Source: Empedobacter sedimenti
Lineage (GTDB): Bacteria; Bacteroidota; Bacteroidia; Flavobacteriales; Weeksellaceae
NCBI RefSeq assembly: GCF_030005555.1
Contig: NZ_JASCQG010000014.1
Location: forward strand, 1 to 64,000
Direction of reading: 5' to 3'
Length of the DNA stretch: 64,000 nt
Shown here piece after piece: positions 45,449 through 52,813 of the stretch. The notes beneath the pieces are model-generated. The model was not told the DNA's origin and did no database searches. It saw nothing but the letters and a program-made list of their open reading frames with translations. The translations under genes and the position numbers were made by a program. The first letter of the stretch is position 1, and the number at the start of each line of letters is the position of its first letter.

Positions 45449-46507
45449 ATGTTAGAAGATAAAAACGTTTCAAAAACAAGTTTAGCCGAAATTGGAGAGT
45501 TTGGTTTAATTAATCAAATCAAAGAAGGTTTTCCGATCAAGTTAGAAAGTTCTATCAAAGGAATTGGCGACGACGCAGCTGTTCTTGATTACAAAAAAGA
45601 GAAGATCGTCGTTTCTACAGACATGTTGGTAGAAGGCGTTAATTTTAGCTGGTCGTACATGCCTTTACGTCACTTGGGTTACAAAGCTGTTGTAACAGCG
45701 ATTAGTGATATTTTGGCGATGAATGCAATTCCAAAACAATTGTTGGTCTCGATGGCAATTTCGAATCGTTTTACGATAGAAGCTGTGGACGAAATTTACA
45801 ACGGAATGAAATACGCTTGCGACAAATACAACATTGATATTGTGGGAGGCGATACAACATCGTCTGTTAGCGGACTTGTGCTAAGTATGACGGCAATTGG
45901 CTCGGCTACAGAGAAAGATTTAGCTTATAGAAATGGTGCGAAAGAAAATGATTTGGTTGTTCTTTCTGGTGATTTAGGTGCTTCTTTTCTTGGTTTACAA
46001 GTTTTAGAACGTGAAGCGCAAGTTTCAAAAGTGAATCCTAATAATCAGCCAGATTTCGAAAATTATTCATATTTAATTGAAAGACAATTAAAACCAGAGG
46101 CTCGTTTAGATATTATCAATCTTTTAAAAGAACTGAAAGTTAAACCAACTTCTATGATTGATATTTCGGACGGATTATCTTCAGAAATTATTCATCTCTC
46201 GAAAGAAAGTGGCGTTGGAATTAATATTTACGAAGAAAAAATTCCGTTAGATTCAACTGTGATTCGTACTGCTGAAGAATTTAAAATTAATCCAATTACA
46301 TGTGCCTTAAGCGGTGGAGAAGATTATGAATTGCTGTTTACAATTGATCAAAAAGATTTTGAAAAAATAAAAGGAAATCCACATTTAACGGTGATTGGTC
46401 ATGTTACTGGTAAAAACGAAGAAAACTATTTGATTACACGCGGAAGCGAACAAATGGTTCCATTAACAGCGCAAGGTTGGGGAGTTGAAACGGAAGACGA
46501 AGAGTAG
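45449..46507 (+). CDS. thiL: Thiamine-monophosphate kinase
   Basis: 352 residues. It phosphorylates thiamine monophosphate to TPP. Landmarks: GIGDDAAVLDYK near the N terminus, VVSTDMLVEGVNF, AISDILAMNA, VGGDTTSS and CALSGGEDYELLFT. It is downstream of a thioesterase gene and shares its promoter. No TPP riboswitch is seen in front of it; the riboswitch in this window controls the TonB receptor at 8635. Confidence 0.96.
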   Translation: MLEDKNVSKTSLAEIGEFGLINQIKEGFPIKLESSIKGIGDDAAVLDYKKEKIVVSTDMLVEGVNFSWSYMPLRHLGYKAVVTAISDILAMNAIPKQLLVSMAISNRFTIEAVDEIYNGMKYACDKYNIDIVGGDTTSSVSGLVLSMTAIGSATEKDLAYRNGAKENDLVVLSGDLGASFLGLQVLEREAQVSKVNPNNQPDFENYSYLIERQLKPEARLDIINLLKELKVKPTSMIDISDGLSSEIIHLSKESGVGINIYEEKIPLDSTVIRTAEEFKINPITCALSGGEDYELLFTIDQKDFEKIKGNPHLTVIGHVTGKNEENYLITRGSEQMVPLTAQGWGVETEDEE

Positions 46508-46516
46508 TTTGAAAAT

Positions 46517-46584
46517 GTGATCCTGAAACGAGTTCAGGATGACTTAACGAATTGTCAAACTGAATTTATTTCAGTTTCTCATCA
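46517..46584. repeat. Pair of dispersed hairpin repeats
   Basis: ATCCTGAA-ACGAG-TTCAGGAT (46520-46540, minus orientation) and AAACTGAA-TTTAT-TTCAGTTT (46557-46577, plus orientation), in divergent order. Same family as 4221-4291, with the GTCA and TCTCATCA flanks. Confidence 0.8.
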
Positions 46585-46595
46585 AATACATTATC

Positions 46596-46651
46596 AAAAG
46601 CATTCAAGAAATTGGATGCTTTTTTAGTTGAAATAAATTGTATTTTAGATA
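46596..46651 (+). repeat. Direct repeat copy 1: terminator hairpin plus leader
   Basis: Starts with a hairpin (AGCATTCAA-GAAA-TTGGATGCT, one G-T pair, then T6) that can end the thiL transcript, followed by AGTTGAAATAA and TTTTAGATA. Copy 2 is at 47057-47115. Confidence 0.75.
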
Positions 46652-46664
46652 TTATAAAACTAAT

Positions 46665-47054
46665 ATGAACACAGAAAAACTAACAGAATTAATTGGTGAT
46701 TTGACAGTTTTTGATTTGAATATCGATTTCAAAAACAAATCAATTATTATGAATCTTGGTTATTTACCTTTTGAAAAAAATGCAATTAAGAAAATTACTT
46801 TTAATGATGCTGTTTGGCAAGATTTCTTTGGTTTTGATAGAGAAAATATTCAATGTTCGATCGAATATACAAATGATTTCAATATTTTTCTTGAACATAA
46901 AAAAGATTACATTGAAAAGAATTCAAAATATTTTCCAATTAATTTTTTAGAAACTCTTAAAAACAGTCAACATCATTACTATTATTCTAAACCAACTCTC
47001 GGTTTTGAATTTTTAATTATTACTCAAACAGAAATTTTAATTTCAGATATATAA
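46665..47054 (+). CDS. Orphan protein of unknown function
   Basis: 129 residues from the ATG at 46665 (MNTEKLTELIGD); an open frame extends nine residues upstream but those fall in the repeated leader. No signal peptide or membrane segment. Composition is rich in Phe, Asn, Ile and Tyr; segments include DLTVFDLNIDFKNKSIIMN and KKITFNDAVWQDFFGFD. I recognise no domain. Its promoter region is a copy of the one before the broken ORF at 47134. Confidence 0.65.
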   Translation: MNTEKLTELIGDLTVFDLNIDFKNKSIIMNLGYLPFEKNAIKKITFNDAVWQDFFGFDRENIQCSIEYTNDFNIFLEHKKDYIEKNSKYFPINFLETLKNSQHHYYYSKPTLGFEFLIITQTEILISDI

Positions 47055-47056
47055 AA

Positions 47057-47115
47057 TCAAAAACATTCAAGAAATTGGATGCTTTTTTTAGTTGAAATAA
47101 GTTGTACTTTAGATA
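47057..47115 (+). repeat. Direct repeat copy 2: terminator hairpin plus leader
   Basis: Nearly identical to 46596-46651: CATTCAAGAAATTGGATGC with T7, then AGTTGAAATAA, TTGTA, TTTAGATA. It terminates the orphan gene and leads into the ORF at 47134. Confidence 0.75.
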
Positions 47116-47133
47116 AAAGTATACTCTAAAACT

Positions 47134-47310
47134 ATGAAAACATTTAAGGTTATAAAAATTTCAGAATATTGATCTACTGATAGTTTAACAAAAAACATTG
47201 AGATAAAATTAAATTCTCTCTCTCAAGAAGGTTATGAAATAATAAGTGTATCGGTTGGTATAAATATGTGATGGTTTCCTACAGCTTATATTACAGTTTC
47301 AAAAAATTAA
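47134..47310 (+). pseudogene. Small ORF interrupted by two in-frame TGA codons
   Basis: Reading from ATG 47134 to TAA 47310 in one frame gives 58 codons with TGA at codons 13 and 47. The parts between read as normal protein: MKTFKVIKISEY, then STDSLTKNIEIKLNSLSQEG, YEIISVSVGINM, and finally WFPTAYITVSKN. The layout (a short strand, a helix LNSLSQEGYEIISV, a strand) resembles DUF4177-type small proteins, in which a Trp often stands near these positions, so both TGA could be TGG to TGA changes. Most likely a recent pseudogene. Confidence 0.6.
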
Positions 47311-47316
47311 TATACA

Positions 47317-47353
47317 CAAAAAAGCTCGAACCAATAAGTTCGAGCTTTTATAT
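47317..47353. terminator. Bidirectional terminator
   Basis: AAAAAGCTCGAAC-CAATAA-GTTCGAGCTTTT between the broken ORF (+) and rpmA (-). Confidence 0.85.
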
Positions 47354-47382
47354 TGTTAGCGTTTTCGCTGTCGAATTATCAA

Positions 47383-47640
47383 TTAAGATAATGGTTCAAC
47401 TGAAACGTAAGATCTATCGTTACGTTTTTTTGTGAAAACTACTTTTCCGTCAACTAAAGCGAATAATGTGTGATCTTTACCGATTCCTACATTATCACCA
47501 GGATGATGTTGAGTACCTCTTTGACGAACAATAATGTTACCAGCGATTGCTGCTTGTCCACCAAAAATTTTAACACCTAAACGTTTCGAATGTGATTCAC
47601 GACCATTTTTCGAACTTCCGACCCCTTTCTTATGTGCCAT
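47383..47640 (-). CDS. rpmA: Ribosomal protein bL27
   Basis: 85 residues. Starts [24 protein letters not shown]; the N-terminal tail near the peptidyl-transferase centre begins directly at Met-Ala-His-Lys with no cleavable leader of the Firmicutes type. The motif [21 protein letters not shown] is diagnostic. Second gene of the rplU-rpmA operon, 42 bp after rplU. Confidence 0.98.
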   Translation of the reverse strand: MAHKKGVGSSKNGRESHSKRLGVKIFGGQAAIAGNIIVRQRGTQHHPGDNVGIGKDHTLFALVDGKVVFTKKRNDRSYVSVEPLS

Positions 47641-47682
47641 TTCGTTTTGTTTTTAAGAGTTAATAATAAATTAAAGCCAATC

Positions 47683-47988
47683 TTAACCGATTGAAGCTAC
47701 TTCAATTTTAGTGAATTGTTGACGGTGACCGTTAGACTTTTGGTAACCTTTTCTTCTTTTCTTTTTGAAAACGATTACTTTGTCTCCTTTCACGTGTTCA
47801 ACGATTTTAGCTACGACAGTAACTCCGTCTATAACTGGGGCGCCGACAGTGATTGCTCCGTTATCTGTTAATAAAACACGGTCGAATTTTACTTCGTCAC
47901 CAGCTTCACCAGCTAAACGGTTTACAAACAATTGTTGGTCTTTTTCAACTTTGTATTGAAGCCCTGCTATCTCTACAATTGCGTACAT
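47683..47988 (-). CDS. rplU: Ribosomal protein bL21
   Basis: 101 residues. MYAIVEIAGLQYKVEKDQQLFVNRL is typical, and the C terminus has FKKKRRKGYQKSNGHRQQFT. Large-subunit protein. The promoter -7 element TATCTTTG lies 31 bp upstream on the minus strand; the gene is divergent from feoA. Confidence 0.98.
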   Translation of the reverse strand: MYAIVEIAGLQYKVEKDQQLFVNRLAGEAGDEVKFDRVLLTDNGAITVGAPVIDGVTVVAKIVEHVKGDKVIVFKKKRRKGYQKSNGHRQQFTKIEVASIG

Positions 47989-48018
47989 AAATTAATGTTT
48001 ATAAATAAAAATTGAGTG

Positions 48019-48026
48019 CAAAGATA
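48019..48026 (-). promoter_or_regulatory. -7 element of rplU-rpmA
   Basis: TATCTTTG on the minus strand, TAnnTTTG type. No TTG at ideal spacing. Confidence 0.55.
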
Positions 48027-48103
48027 ATCTTTTTTTTCAATTTCTGCACTGAAATAATTGAAATTTAATCAGAAAGAAATCCAAACTATGATATTTCTTC
48101 TAT

Positions 48104-48132
48104 TTGGATTAATTAAAAATAACATATCTTTG
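48104..48132 (+). promoter_or_regulatory. Promoter of the feo operon
   Basis: TTG (48104-48106), 18-bp spacer, TATCTTTG (48125-48132). Good match to the Bacteroidota consensus, 22 bp before the feoA ATG. No obvious Fur box was recognised. Confidence 0.7.
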
Positions 48133-48154
48133 CAAGAGGAAATCCTAGAATAAA

Positions 48155-48403
48155 ATGGTTGAAATGGTTGAAAATTATTCTTTAAAAGATTTAAAAATTG
48201 GTGAACAAGCTGTCGTAACTGGGTTTAGTACCGAAGATATTCCGGCTAAGTTTTACGAAATGGGTTTTATACCTGGTACAGATTTATTGGTAAAAAATAA
48301 GGCTCCTTTTGGTGGACCTATTTGCATTAGTATTGTGTCTAACAAATCTGTTTTAGCACTAAGAAGAAGCGAAGCTGATAAAATCCTGATAACAAAAAAA
48401 TAA
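48155..48403 (+). CDS. feoA: Ferrous iron transport protein A
   Basis: 82 residues, an SH3-like FeoA: SLKDLKIGEQAVVTGF, KFYEMGFIPGTDLLV and APFGGPICISI are typical. It supports FeoB-dependent ferrous iron uptake at the inner membrane. Its stop codon overlaps the feoB ATG (TAATG), so the two are translationally coupled. Confidence 0.95.
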   Translation: MVEMVENYSLKDLKIGEQAVVTGFSTEDIPAKFYEMGFIPGTDLLVKNKAPFGGPICISIVSNKSVLALRRSEADKILITKK

Positions 48404-50502
48404 TGAATCACTATAAAATTGCCTTAATTGGTAACCCTAATGTTGGTAAAACTTCATTATTTAATAAACTGACGAATTTACGTCAGAAAGTAGGAAATTA
48501 TCCTGGTGTAACGGTTGAAAAACGCGAAGGAAAGATTGACAGAAATGGAAACAAATTCTTAATCACCGATTTTCCTGGTACTTACACGATTTATCCAAGT
48601 TCTTTAGACGAAGAAATTGTTTTCAAAACTTTAGGTGATAAAACGAATAATTATTATCCTGATTTAGCTGTTGTTGTTGGCGAACCATCTAATCTAAAAC
48701 GTTCGATTTTGTTGTATCAACAAGTTCGAGATTTAGATGTTCCTGCAGTTTTCGTAATCAATATGAAAGACGAAATCAAAAGTAAAGGTCTTAACATTGA
48801 TTTGAAAAAATTAGAAGATTTTCTTCAGACAAAAATATACTTAACGAACGCGCGAACTAGTGATGGTATTGACGAATTGGTAGAAGCATTTACAAAAAAT
48901 ACAACTCCATATAATCGTTATTATAAAATTCCGAAAGAGCATCTTTCTATTGTCGAAAAAGTAAAATCAGAATTTCAGTTAAATTCTGATTACGAGGCAT
49001 GGCAATATCTTTCACAAAAAACAATTCCGTTTCTATCAAATGACGATTCGAGTAAATTAGAAGCGATTAAGAAAGAACACAACATCGTTTCGAAACGTTT
49101 ACAAGTAAAAGAAGCCTTAGATCGAAATAAAACTTTAGAAGAAAAATTGGATGATATTATTTCTTACAACTTTGAAGGAAATGATACGTTAACTGATAAA
49201 ATCGACAGAACATTAATTCACCCCGTTTTTGGTTACATTATCTTCTTAGGAATTTTATTGTTAATTTTTCAAGCAGTTTATACTTGGTCAGCTCCTTTGA
49301 TGACAATGGTCGAAGATTTATTTGGTTGGATAGACGAAAAAGCAATTAGTTTATTACCAGAAGGACCAATTAATGAAATTGTTGCAGGAGCCATCATTCC
49401 AGGTATTGAAGGTATTGCGGTTTTCGTTCCACAAATTGCCATTTTGTTTTTATTCATTTCGATAATGGAAGAAACAGGTTATATGAGCCGTGTGGTTTAT
49501 TTAATGGACAGATGGTTAAAACCGTTCGGTTTAAGTGGAAAAAGTGTTGTACCACTTATTTCTGGAGTTGCTTGTGCTGTCCCAGCAATTATGTCGGCGC
49601 GTAACATTGAGAATGACAAAGAACGTCTCTTAACAATACTTGTAACACCATTTATGACGTGTTCTGCACGATTACCAATCTACATTGTCTTGATTGCTTT
49701 GGTTATTCCTGACGAAAAAATATTTGGTTTTAGTTACCAAGCTTTGGCTCTTTTCGTAATGTATATTTTAGGTGTTGTAGGAGCTTTAGGGAGCGCTATT
49801 TTACTTAATTTAATTATCAAAGCAAAACATAAAAGCTACCTAATCTTAGAAATGCCTACATACAAACTTCCTGATTGGAAAAATGTAGTAATTAACGTTT
49901 GGGAAAAAACATTAGGTTTCTTAATTGATGCGGGTAAAATAATATTTGCAATTTCGATTATTCTTTGGGTTCTAGGAACATTTGGACCTGGAGAACAATT
50001 TAATAATGCAGAAGAAATAGTAACAGCCAATCATCCAAAAATGAATGAAGAGGATTTAGCTAACGAAATCGCTTCATACAAATTAGAACATTCATATTTA
50101 GGTAAATTAGGGTCTGTTATAGAACCAATTGTAGAACCTTTGGGATACGATTGGAAGATGGGAATTGGTTTAATTTCGTCATTTGCAGCTCGTGAAGTAT
50201 TTGTCGGAACAATGTCAACTGTTTACAGCTTAGGTGAAGTTGATGTGGAAGATGACGGTCAAAAAGATCGTTTACTTCATCGTATGCAATCAGAGATTAA
50301 CCAAAACACGGGGAAACCTGCATATAATCTTGCAACGGGAGTTTCGCTATTATTATTTTATGCTTTTGCTATGCAATGTATGAGTACAATTGCCATTGTA
50401 AAACGTGAAACTAATTCGTGGAAATGGACGTTGATGCAAACAGGATTTATGACTGGTTTAGCATACATTGTAGCATTTATTGCTTATCATATTTTAAAAT
50501 AA
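48403..50502 (+). CDS. feoB: Ferrous iron transporter FeoB
   Basis: 699 residues. The N-terminal G domain has G1 GNPNVGKTS (residues 9-17), G3 DFPGTY and G4 NMKD, followed by a helical linker. The permease part has repeated hydrophobic segments and the gate motifs SGVACAVPAIMSAR and FAAREVFVGTMSTVYS. The protein imports Fe2+ across the inner membrane with GTP hydrolysis. It overlaps feoA and is followed 4 bp later by a Cys-rich FeoB-associated protein. Confidence 0.97.
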   Translation: MNHYKIALIGNPNVGKTSLFNKLTNLRQKVGNYPGVTVEKREGKIDRNGNKFLITDFPGTYTIYPSSLDEEIVFKTLGDKTNNYYPDLAVVVGEPSNLKRSILLYQQVRDLDVPAVFVINMKDEIKSKGLNIDLKKLEDFLQTKIYLTNARTSDGIDELVEAFTKNTTPYNRYYKIPKEHLSIVEKVKSEFQLNSDYEAWQYLSQKTIPFLSNDDSSKLEAIKKEHNIVSKRLQVKEALDRNKTLEEKLDDIISYNFEGNDTLTDKIDRTLIHPVFGYIIFLGILLLIFQAVYTWSAPLMTMVEDLFGWIDEKAISLLPEGPINEIVAGAIIPGIEGIAVFVPQIAILFLFISIMEETGYMSRVVYLMDRWLKPFGLSGKSVVPLISGVACAVPAIMSARNIENDKERLLTILVTPFMTCSARLPIYIVLIALVIPDEKIFGFSYQALALFVMYILGVVGALGSAILLNLIIKAKHKSYLILEMPTYKLPDWKNVVINVWEKTLGFLIDAGKIIFAISIILWVLGTFGPGEQFNNAEEIVTANHPKMNEEDLANEIASYKLEHSYLGKLGSVIEPIVEPLGYDWKMGIGLISSFAAREVFVGTMSTVYSLGEVDVEDDGQKDRLLHRMQSEINQNTGKPAYNLATGVSLLLFYAFAMQCMSTIAIVKRETNSWKWTLMQTGFMTGLAYIVAFIAYHILK

Positions 50503-50506
50503 AACT

Positions 50507-50677
50507 ATGGACAATATTTGGATACAATATACTTTTATCGCTTTCCTTTTCGGATTTGCTGTTTGGTATATTGTCAAATTATTAAAAAGTTCGTTTAGCT
50601 CAAAAGGCGGTGGCTGCTCAAAAGGCTGTGGCTGCTCTCCGAGCAAAGATGAATTTCAGAAAAAGGCTAACTCATAA
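50507..50677 (+). CDS. FeoB-associated Cys-rich membrane protein
   Basis: 56 residues, ATG at 50507. One membrane segment (about 5-23, WIQYTFIAFLFGFAVWYIV), then a Gly/Ser/Cys tail (GGGCSKGCGCSPSK) with three cysteines, and a short charged end. It matches the FeoB-associated Cys-rich family that follows feoB in many Bacteroidota and other phyla. The cysteines may bind iron or help assemble FeoB, but function is not established. Part of the feoAB transcript; its stop lies inside the terminator. Confidence 0.88.
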   Translation: MDNIWIQYTFIAFLFGFAVWYIVKLLKSSFSSKGGGCSKGCGCSPSKDEFQKKANS

Positions 50678-50693
50678 TGTTAGCCTTTTTTTA
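50659..50693 (+). terminator. Terminator of the feo operon
   Basis: AAAAAGGCTAAC-TCATAAT-GTTAGCCTTTTT. The left arm overlaps the last codons of the Cys-rich protein. Confidence 0.88.
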
Positions 50694-50801
50694 TTCAATA
50701 ATTCGAAGTAATTTTACTAAAGAAACTAAAACTATTTTAAACGATTAATTAATTAGTTTAAAATATATTATACTTTAAATAATCAGAATTTATTATACAA
50801 A

Positions 50802-51443
50802 ATGGAAATACCCGCTATTATATTCATTGTATTAGGTATTTGTGCTATTTTGGGATTCGTATTTTTCTTTATTGCTCAGACCAAAAAGAAACAATCTCAA
50901 ACAGAAACACAAAAACCAGATTCTCTACCTACAGAACCTGCTGAAAAAGAAACGTTTCAACCAAAAGAAGTTGTTGACAAAAAAGGGAAAGCACCTATTC
51001 CTGATGGAACAATATTACAGAAAATAGAAGTTACTGTACCTAAGGAGGAAGATGACACTCTAATAAATCTTAACATTGCTTCTAAGACTGAAAAAGCTTT
51101 ATTAAAAAAGTTAGAGCTTTTTGAAAAAAACAAAGGGTTTATCAAAAAAGATGTAAACTTAACTACGCTTGCAAAACAATTTGAGACAAATACTAAGTAT
51201 CTATCTGAGATTATCAAAACGTATCGTCACAAACAATTTAATACTTATCTTAACGAATTGCGTATTCATTACATTGTTGATCGTTTACAAAACGAACCAA
51301 AGTATATTAATACAAAAATTAGTTATCTGGCTAGTGATTGTGGTTTTACATCGCATAGCACATTCACAACTATTTTTACTCAAATCATGAATGAGTCGCC
51401 TTCCGTTTTCATGAAAAGAATAAAAGCTGAACAAAGAGCATAA
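50802..51443 (+). CDS. Membrane-anchored AraC-family HTH protein
   Basis: 213 residues. Residues 5-26 form one membrane segment (AIIFIVLGICAILGFVFFFIA). A hydrophilic Pro/Glu/Lys-rich linker runs to about residue 90. The AraC/XylS-type HTH pair fills about 105-210: LTTLAKQFETNTKYLSEII, then ISYLASDCGFTSHSTFTTIF and SPSVFMKRIK. This is the output half of the Bacteroidota TPR-TM-AraC regulators without the periplasmic sensor. It lies downstream of the feo operon but past its terminator, so a link with iron is only suggestive. Confidence 0.85.
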   Translation: MEIPAIIFIVLGICAILGFVFFFIAQTKKKQSQTETQKPDSLPTEPAEKETFQPKEVVDKKGKAPIPDGTILQKIEVTVPKEEDDTLINLNIASKTEKALLKKLELFEKNKGFIKKDVNLTTLAKQFETNTKYLSEIIKTYRHKQFNTYLNELRIHYIVDRLQNEPKYINTKISYLASDCGFTSHSTFTTIFTQIMNESPSVFMKRIKAEQRA

Positions 51444-51538
51444 TTCGTTAATTTTAAAATTTAATCAATTGATTTCTAGTAAAATAAATAACAATTTAAC
51501 AAATTAAATAAATCAATATTAACACACAAGCTATATAA

Positions 51539-52510
51539 ATGAGACAAATAGATCCAGAAATACTTGCTCAGAAAATTAAAGAAGGAGATCGTTATGCACT
51601 TTCTAAAGCAATTACTTTAGCAGAAAGTAACCGATTAGATGACTTAAAGTTAGCTCACCAAATTATTAGTTTATTACCAACATCTAACACTTCAAAACGT
51701 GTTGCGATTACAGGAATTCCTGGTGTTGGTAAAAGTACTTTTATCGAATCTTTAGGAAAGTACATCATTAGTAAAGATGAAAAAGTTGCCATTTTAGCGA
51801 TTGATCCAAGTAGCTCACTATCCAAAGGAAGCATTTTGGGCGATAAAACAAGGATGGAAGATTTATCTCGCGAAGATAACGCTTACATCCGTCCTAGCGC
51901 TTCTAATGGCTCATTAGGCGGTGTTACGTCGCGCACATACGAAGCCATTTTATTATGCGAAGCAGCTGGTTTTGAAAATATCTTAATTGAAACTGTCGGT
52001 GTTGGTCAATCCGAAACACTAGTTAATGAGATTTCTGATTTATTTCTTTTTCTTCAACTTCCCGGATCTGGAGATGATTTGCAAGGAATAAAACGCGGAA
52101 TTATGGAAATGGCCGATTTGATTTTTGTCAATAAAGCAGATAGCTTTCAAGAAAAGTTGGTGAAAGATGCTAAGCTAGATATTGTTCGTTCTTTACAATT
52201 TTTACCAACAAAAGGTTCACAATGGAAAAGAAAATCAATTATTGGTTCTGGATTAATAGGAAAAGGGATTCCTGAACTTTGGGAAATGGTTGACGAATAT
52301 TTTACGTTTATTAAAGCAAATGAATACTATTTTGCAAATAGAGAAAAGCAACAATTAAAACAAGCAGAAAGATATACTATCGATTTGGTAAATCAGCAAT
52401 ATCTGAAAGCATTAAAAGAACAACCAATTGAATTGAAGAAAGAAACTTCGGCTTTCGAAATGGCGAAAAATTGGCTAGATAATCACACAATACAAATTAC
52501 CACAAAATAA
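51539..52510 (+). CDS. meaB: Methylmalonyl-CoA mutase-associated GTPase MeaB (ArgK family)
   Basis: 323 residues, G3E GTPase. It protects and reloads the B12-dependent methylmalonyl-CoA mutase. Visible motifs: Walker A ITGIPGVGKSTFIES, IDPSSSLSKGSILGDKTRM, the ETVGVGQSE switch and FVNKAD (G4). The mutase genes are not in this window. Its last three codons lie inside a 117-bp inverted repeat shared with 60200-60316. Confidence 0.94.
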   Translation: MRQIDPEILAQKIKEGDRYALSKAITLAESNRLDDLKLAHQIISLLPTSNTSKRVAITGIPGVGKSTFIESLGKYIISKDEKVAILAIDPSSSLSKGSILGDKTRMEDLSREDNAYIRPSASNGSLGGVTSRTYEAILLCEAAGFENILIETVGVGQSETLVNEISDLFLFLQLPGSGDDLQGIKRGIMEMADLIFVNKADSFQEKLVKDAKLDIVRSLQFLPTKGSQWKRKSIIGSGLIGKGIPELWEMVDEYFTFIKANEYYFANREKQQLKQAERYTIDLVNQQYLKALKEQPIELKKETSAFEMAKNWLDNHTIQITTK

Positions 52511-52543
52511 AAAAAGACAATCAAAATTTGATTGTCTTTTTTG
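52508..52543. terminator. Terminator shared by meaB and tRNA-Asn
   Basis: AAAAAAAGACAATCAAA/TTTGATTGTCTTTTTT hairpin, working for meaB (+) and for the tRNA-Asn pair (-). Confidence 0.85.
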
Positions 52544-52617
52544 CTCCTCCTCTTGGGCTCGAACCAAGGACCCTCTGATTAACAGTCAGATGCTCTAACC
52601 AACTGAGCTAAGGAGGA
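52544..52617 (-). tRNA. tRNA-Asn (anticodon GTT), copy 1
   Basis: 74 nt: TCCTCCT/AGGAGGA acceptor, D-arm GCTCAGTTGGTTAGAGC, anticodon stem around CTGTTAA, T-arm GGTTCGAGCC, discriminator G. CCA not encoded. Identical to copies 2 and 3. Confidence 0.97.
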
Positions 52618-52674
52618 AAATCCGATATTTTAAAATTTATTTTTAAGTCTTTGTTTGACTTTTCACTAAAAAAG

Positions 52675-52748
52675 CTCCTCCTCTTGGGCTCGAACCAAGG
52701 ACCCTCTGATTAACAGTCAGATGCTCTAACCAACTGAGCTAAGGAGGA
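52675..52748 (-). tRNA. tRNA-Asn (anticodon GTT), copy 2
   Basis: Identical 74-nt gene 57 bp upstream of copy 1 on the same strand. It is the first gene of the pair and has the recognisable promoter (52769-52798). Confidence 0.97.
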
Positions 52749-52768
52749 ATGTTGCTTAATTGTGGGTG

Positions 52769-52798
52769 CAAATATAGAAGTATTTTTTACACCCACAA
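52769..52798 (-). promoter_or_regulatory. Promoter of the tandem tRNA-Asn pair
   Basis: On the minus strand TTG (52796-52798), 19-bp spacer, TATATTTG (52769-52776). Perfect consensus. Confidence 0.85.
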
Positions 52799-52813
52799 AA
52801 AATATTTTAAATT

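Larger units (their letters stand above)
52501..52617. repeat. 117-bp perfect inverted repeat, left arm
   Basis: Identical, on the opposite strand, to 60200-60316. It covers the last codons of meaB, a hairpin terminator (GACAATCAAA/TTTGATTGTC) and the whole first tRNA-Asn. Checked base by base by eye, including the 6-base and 7-base runs. Confidence 0.88.

Noticed and set aside
47134-47310. TGA as a sense codon (genetic-code reassignment)
   Set aside because: Dozens of other genes in the window end or read normally and none needs TGA as Trp; a local pseudogene is simpler.
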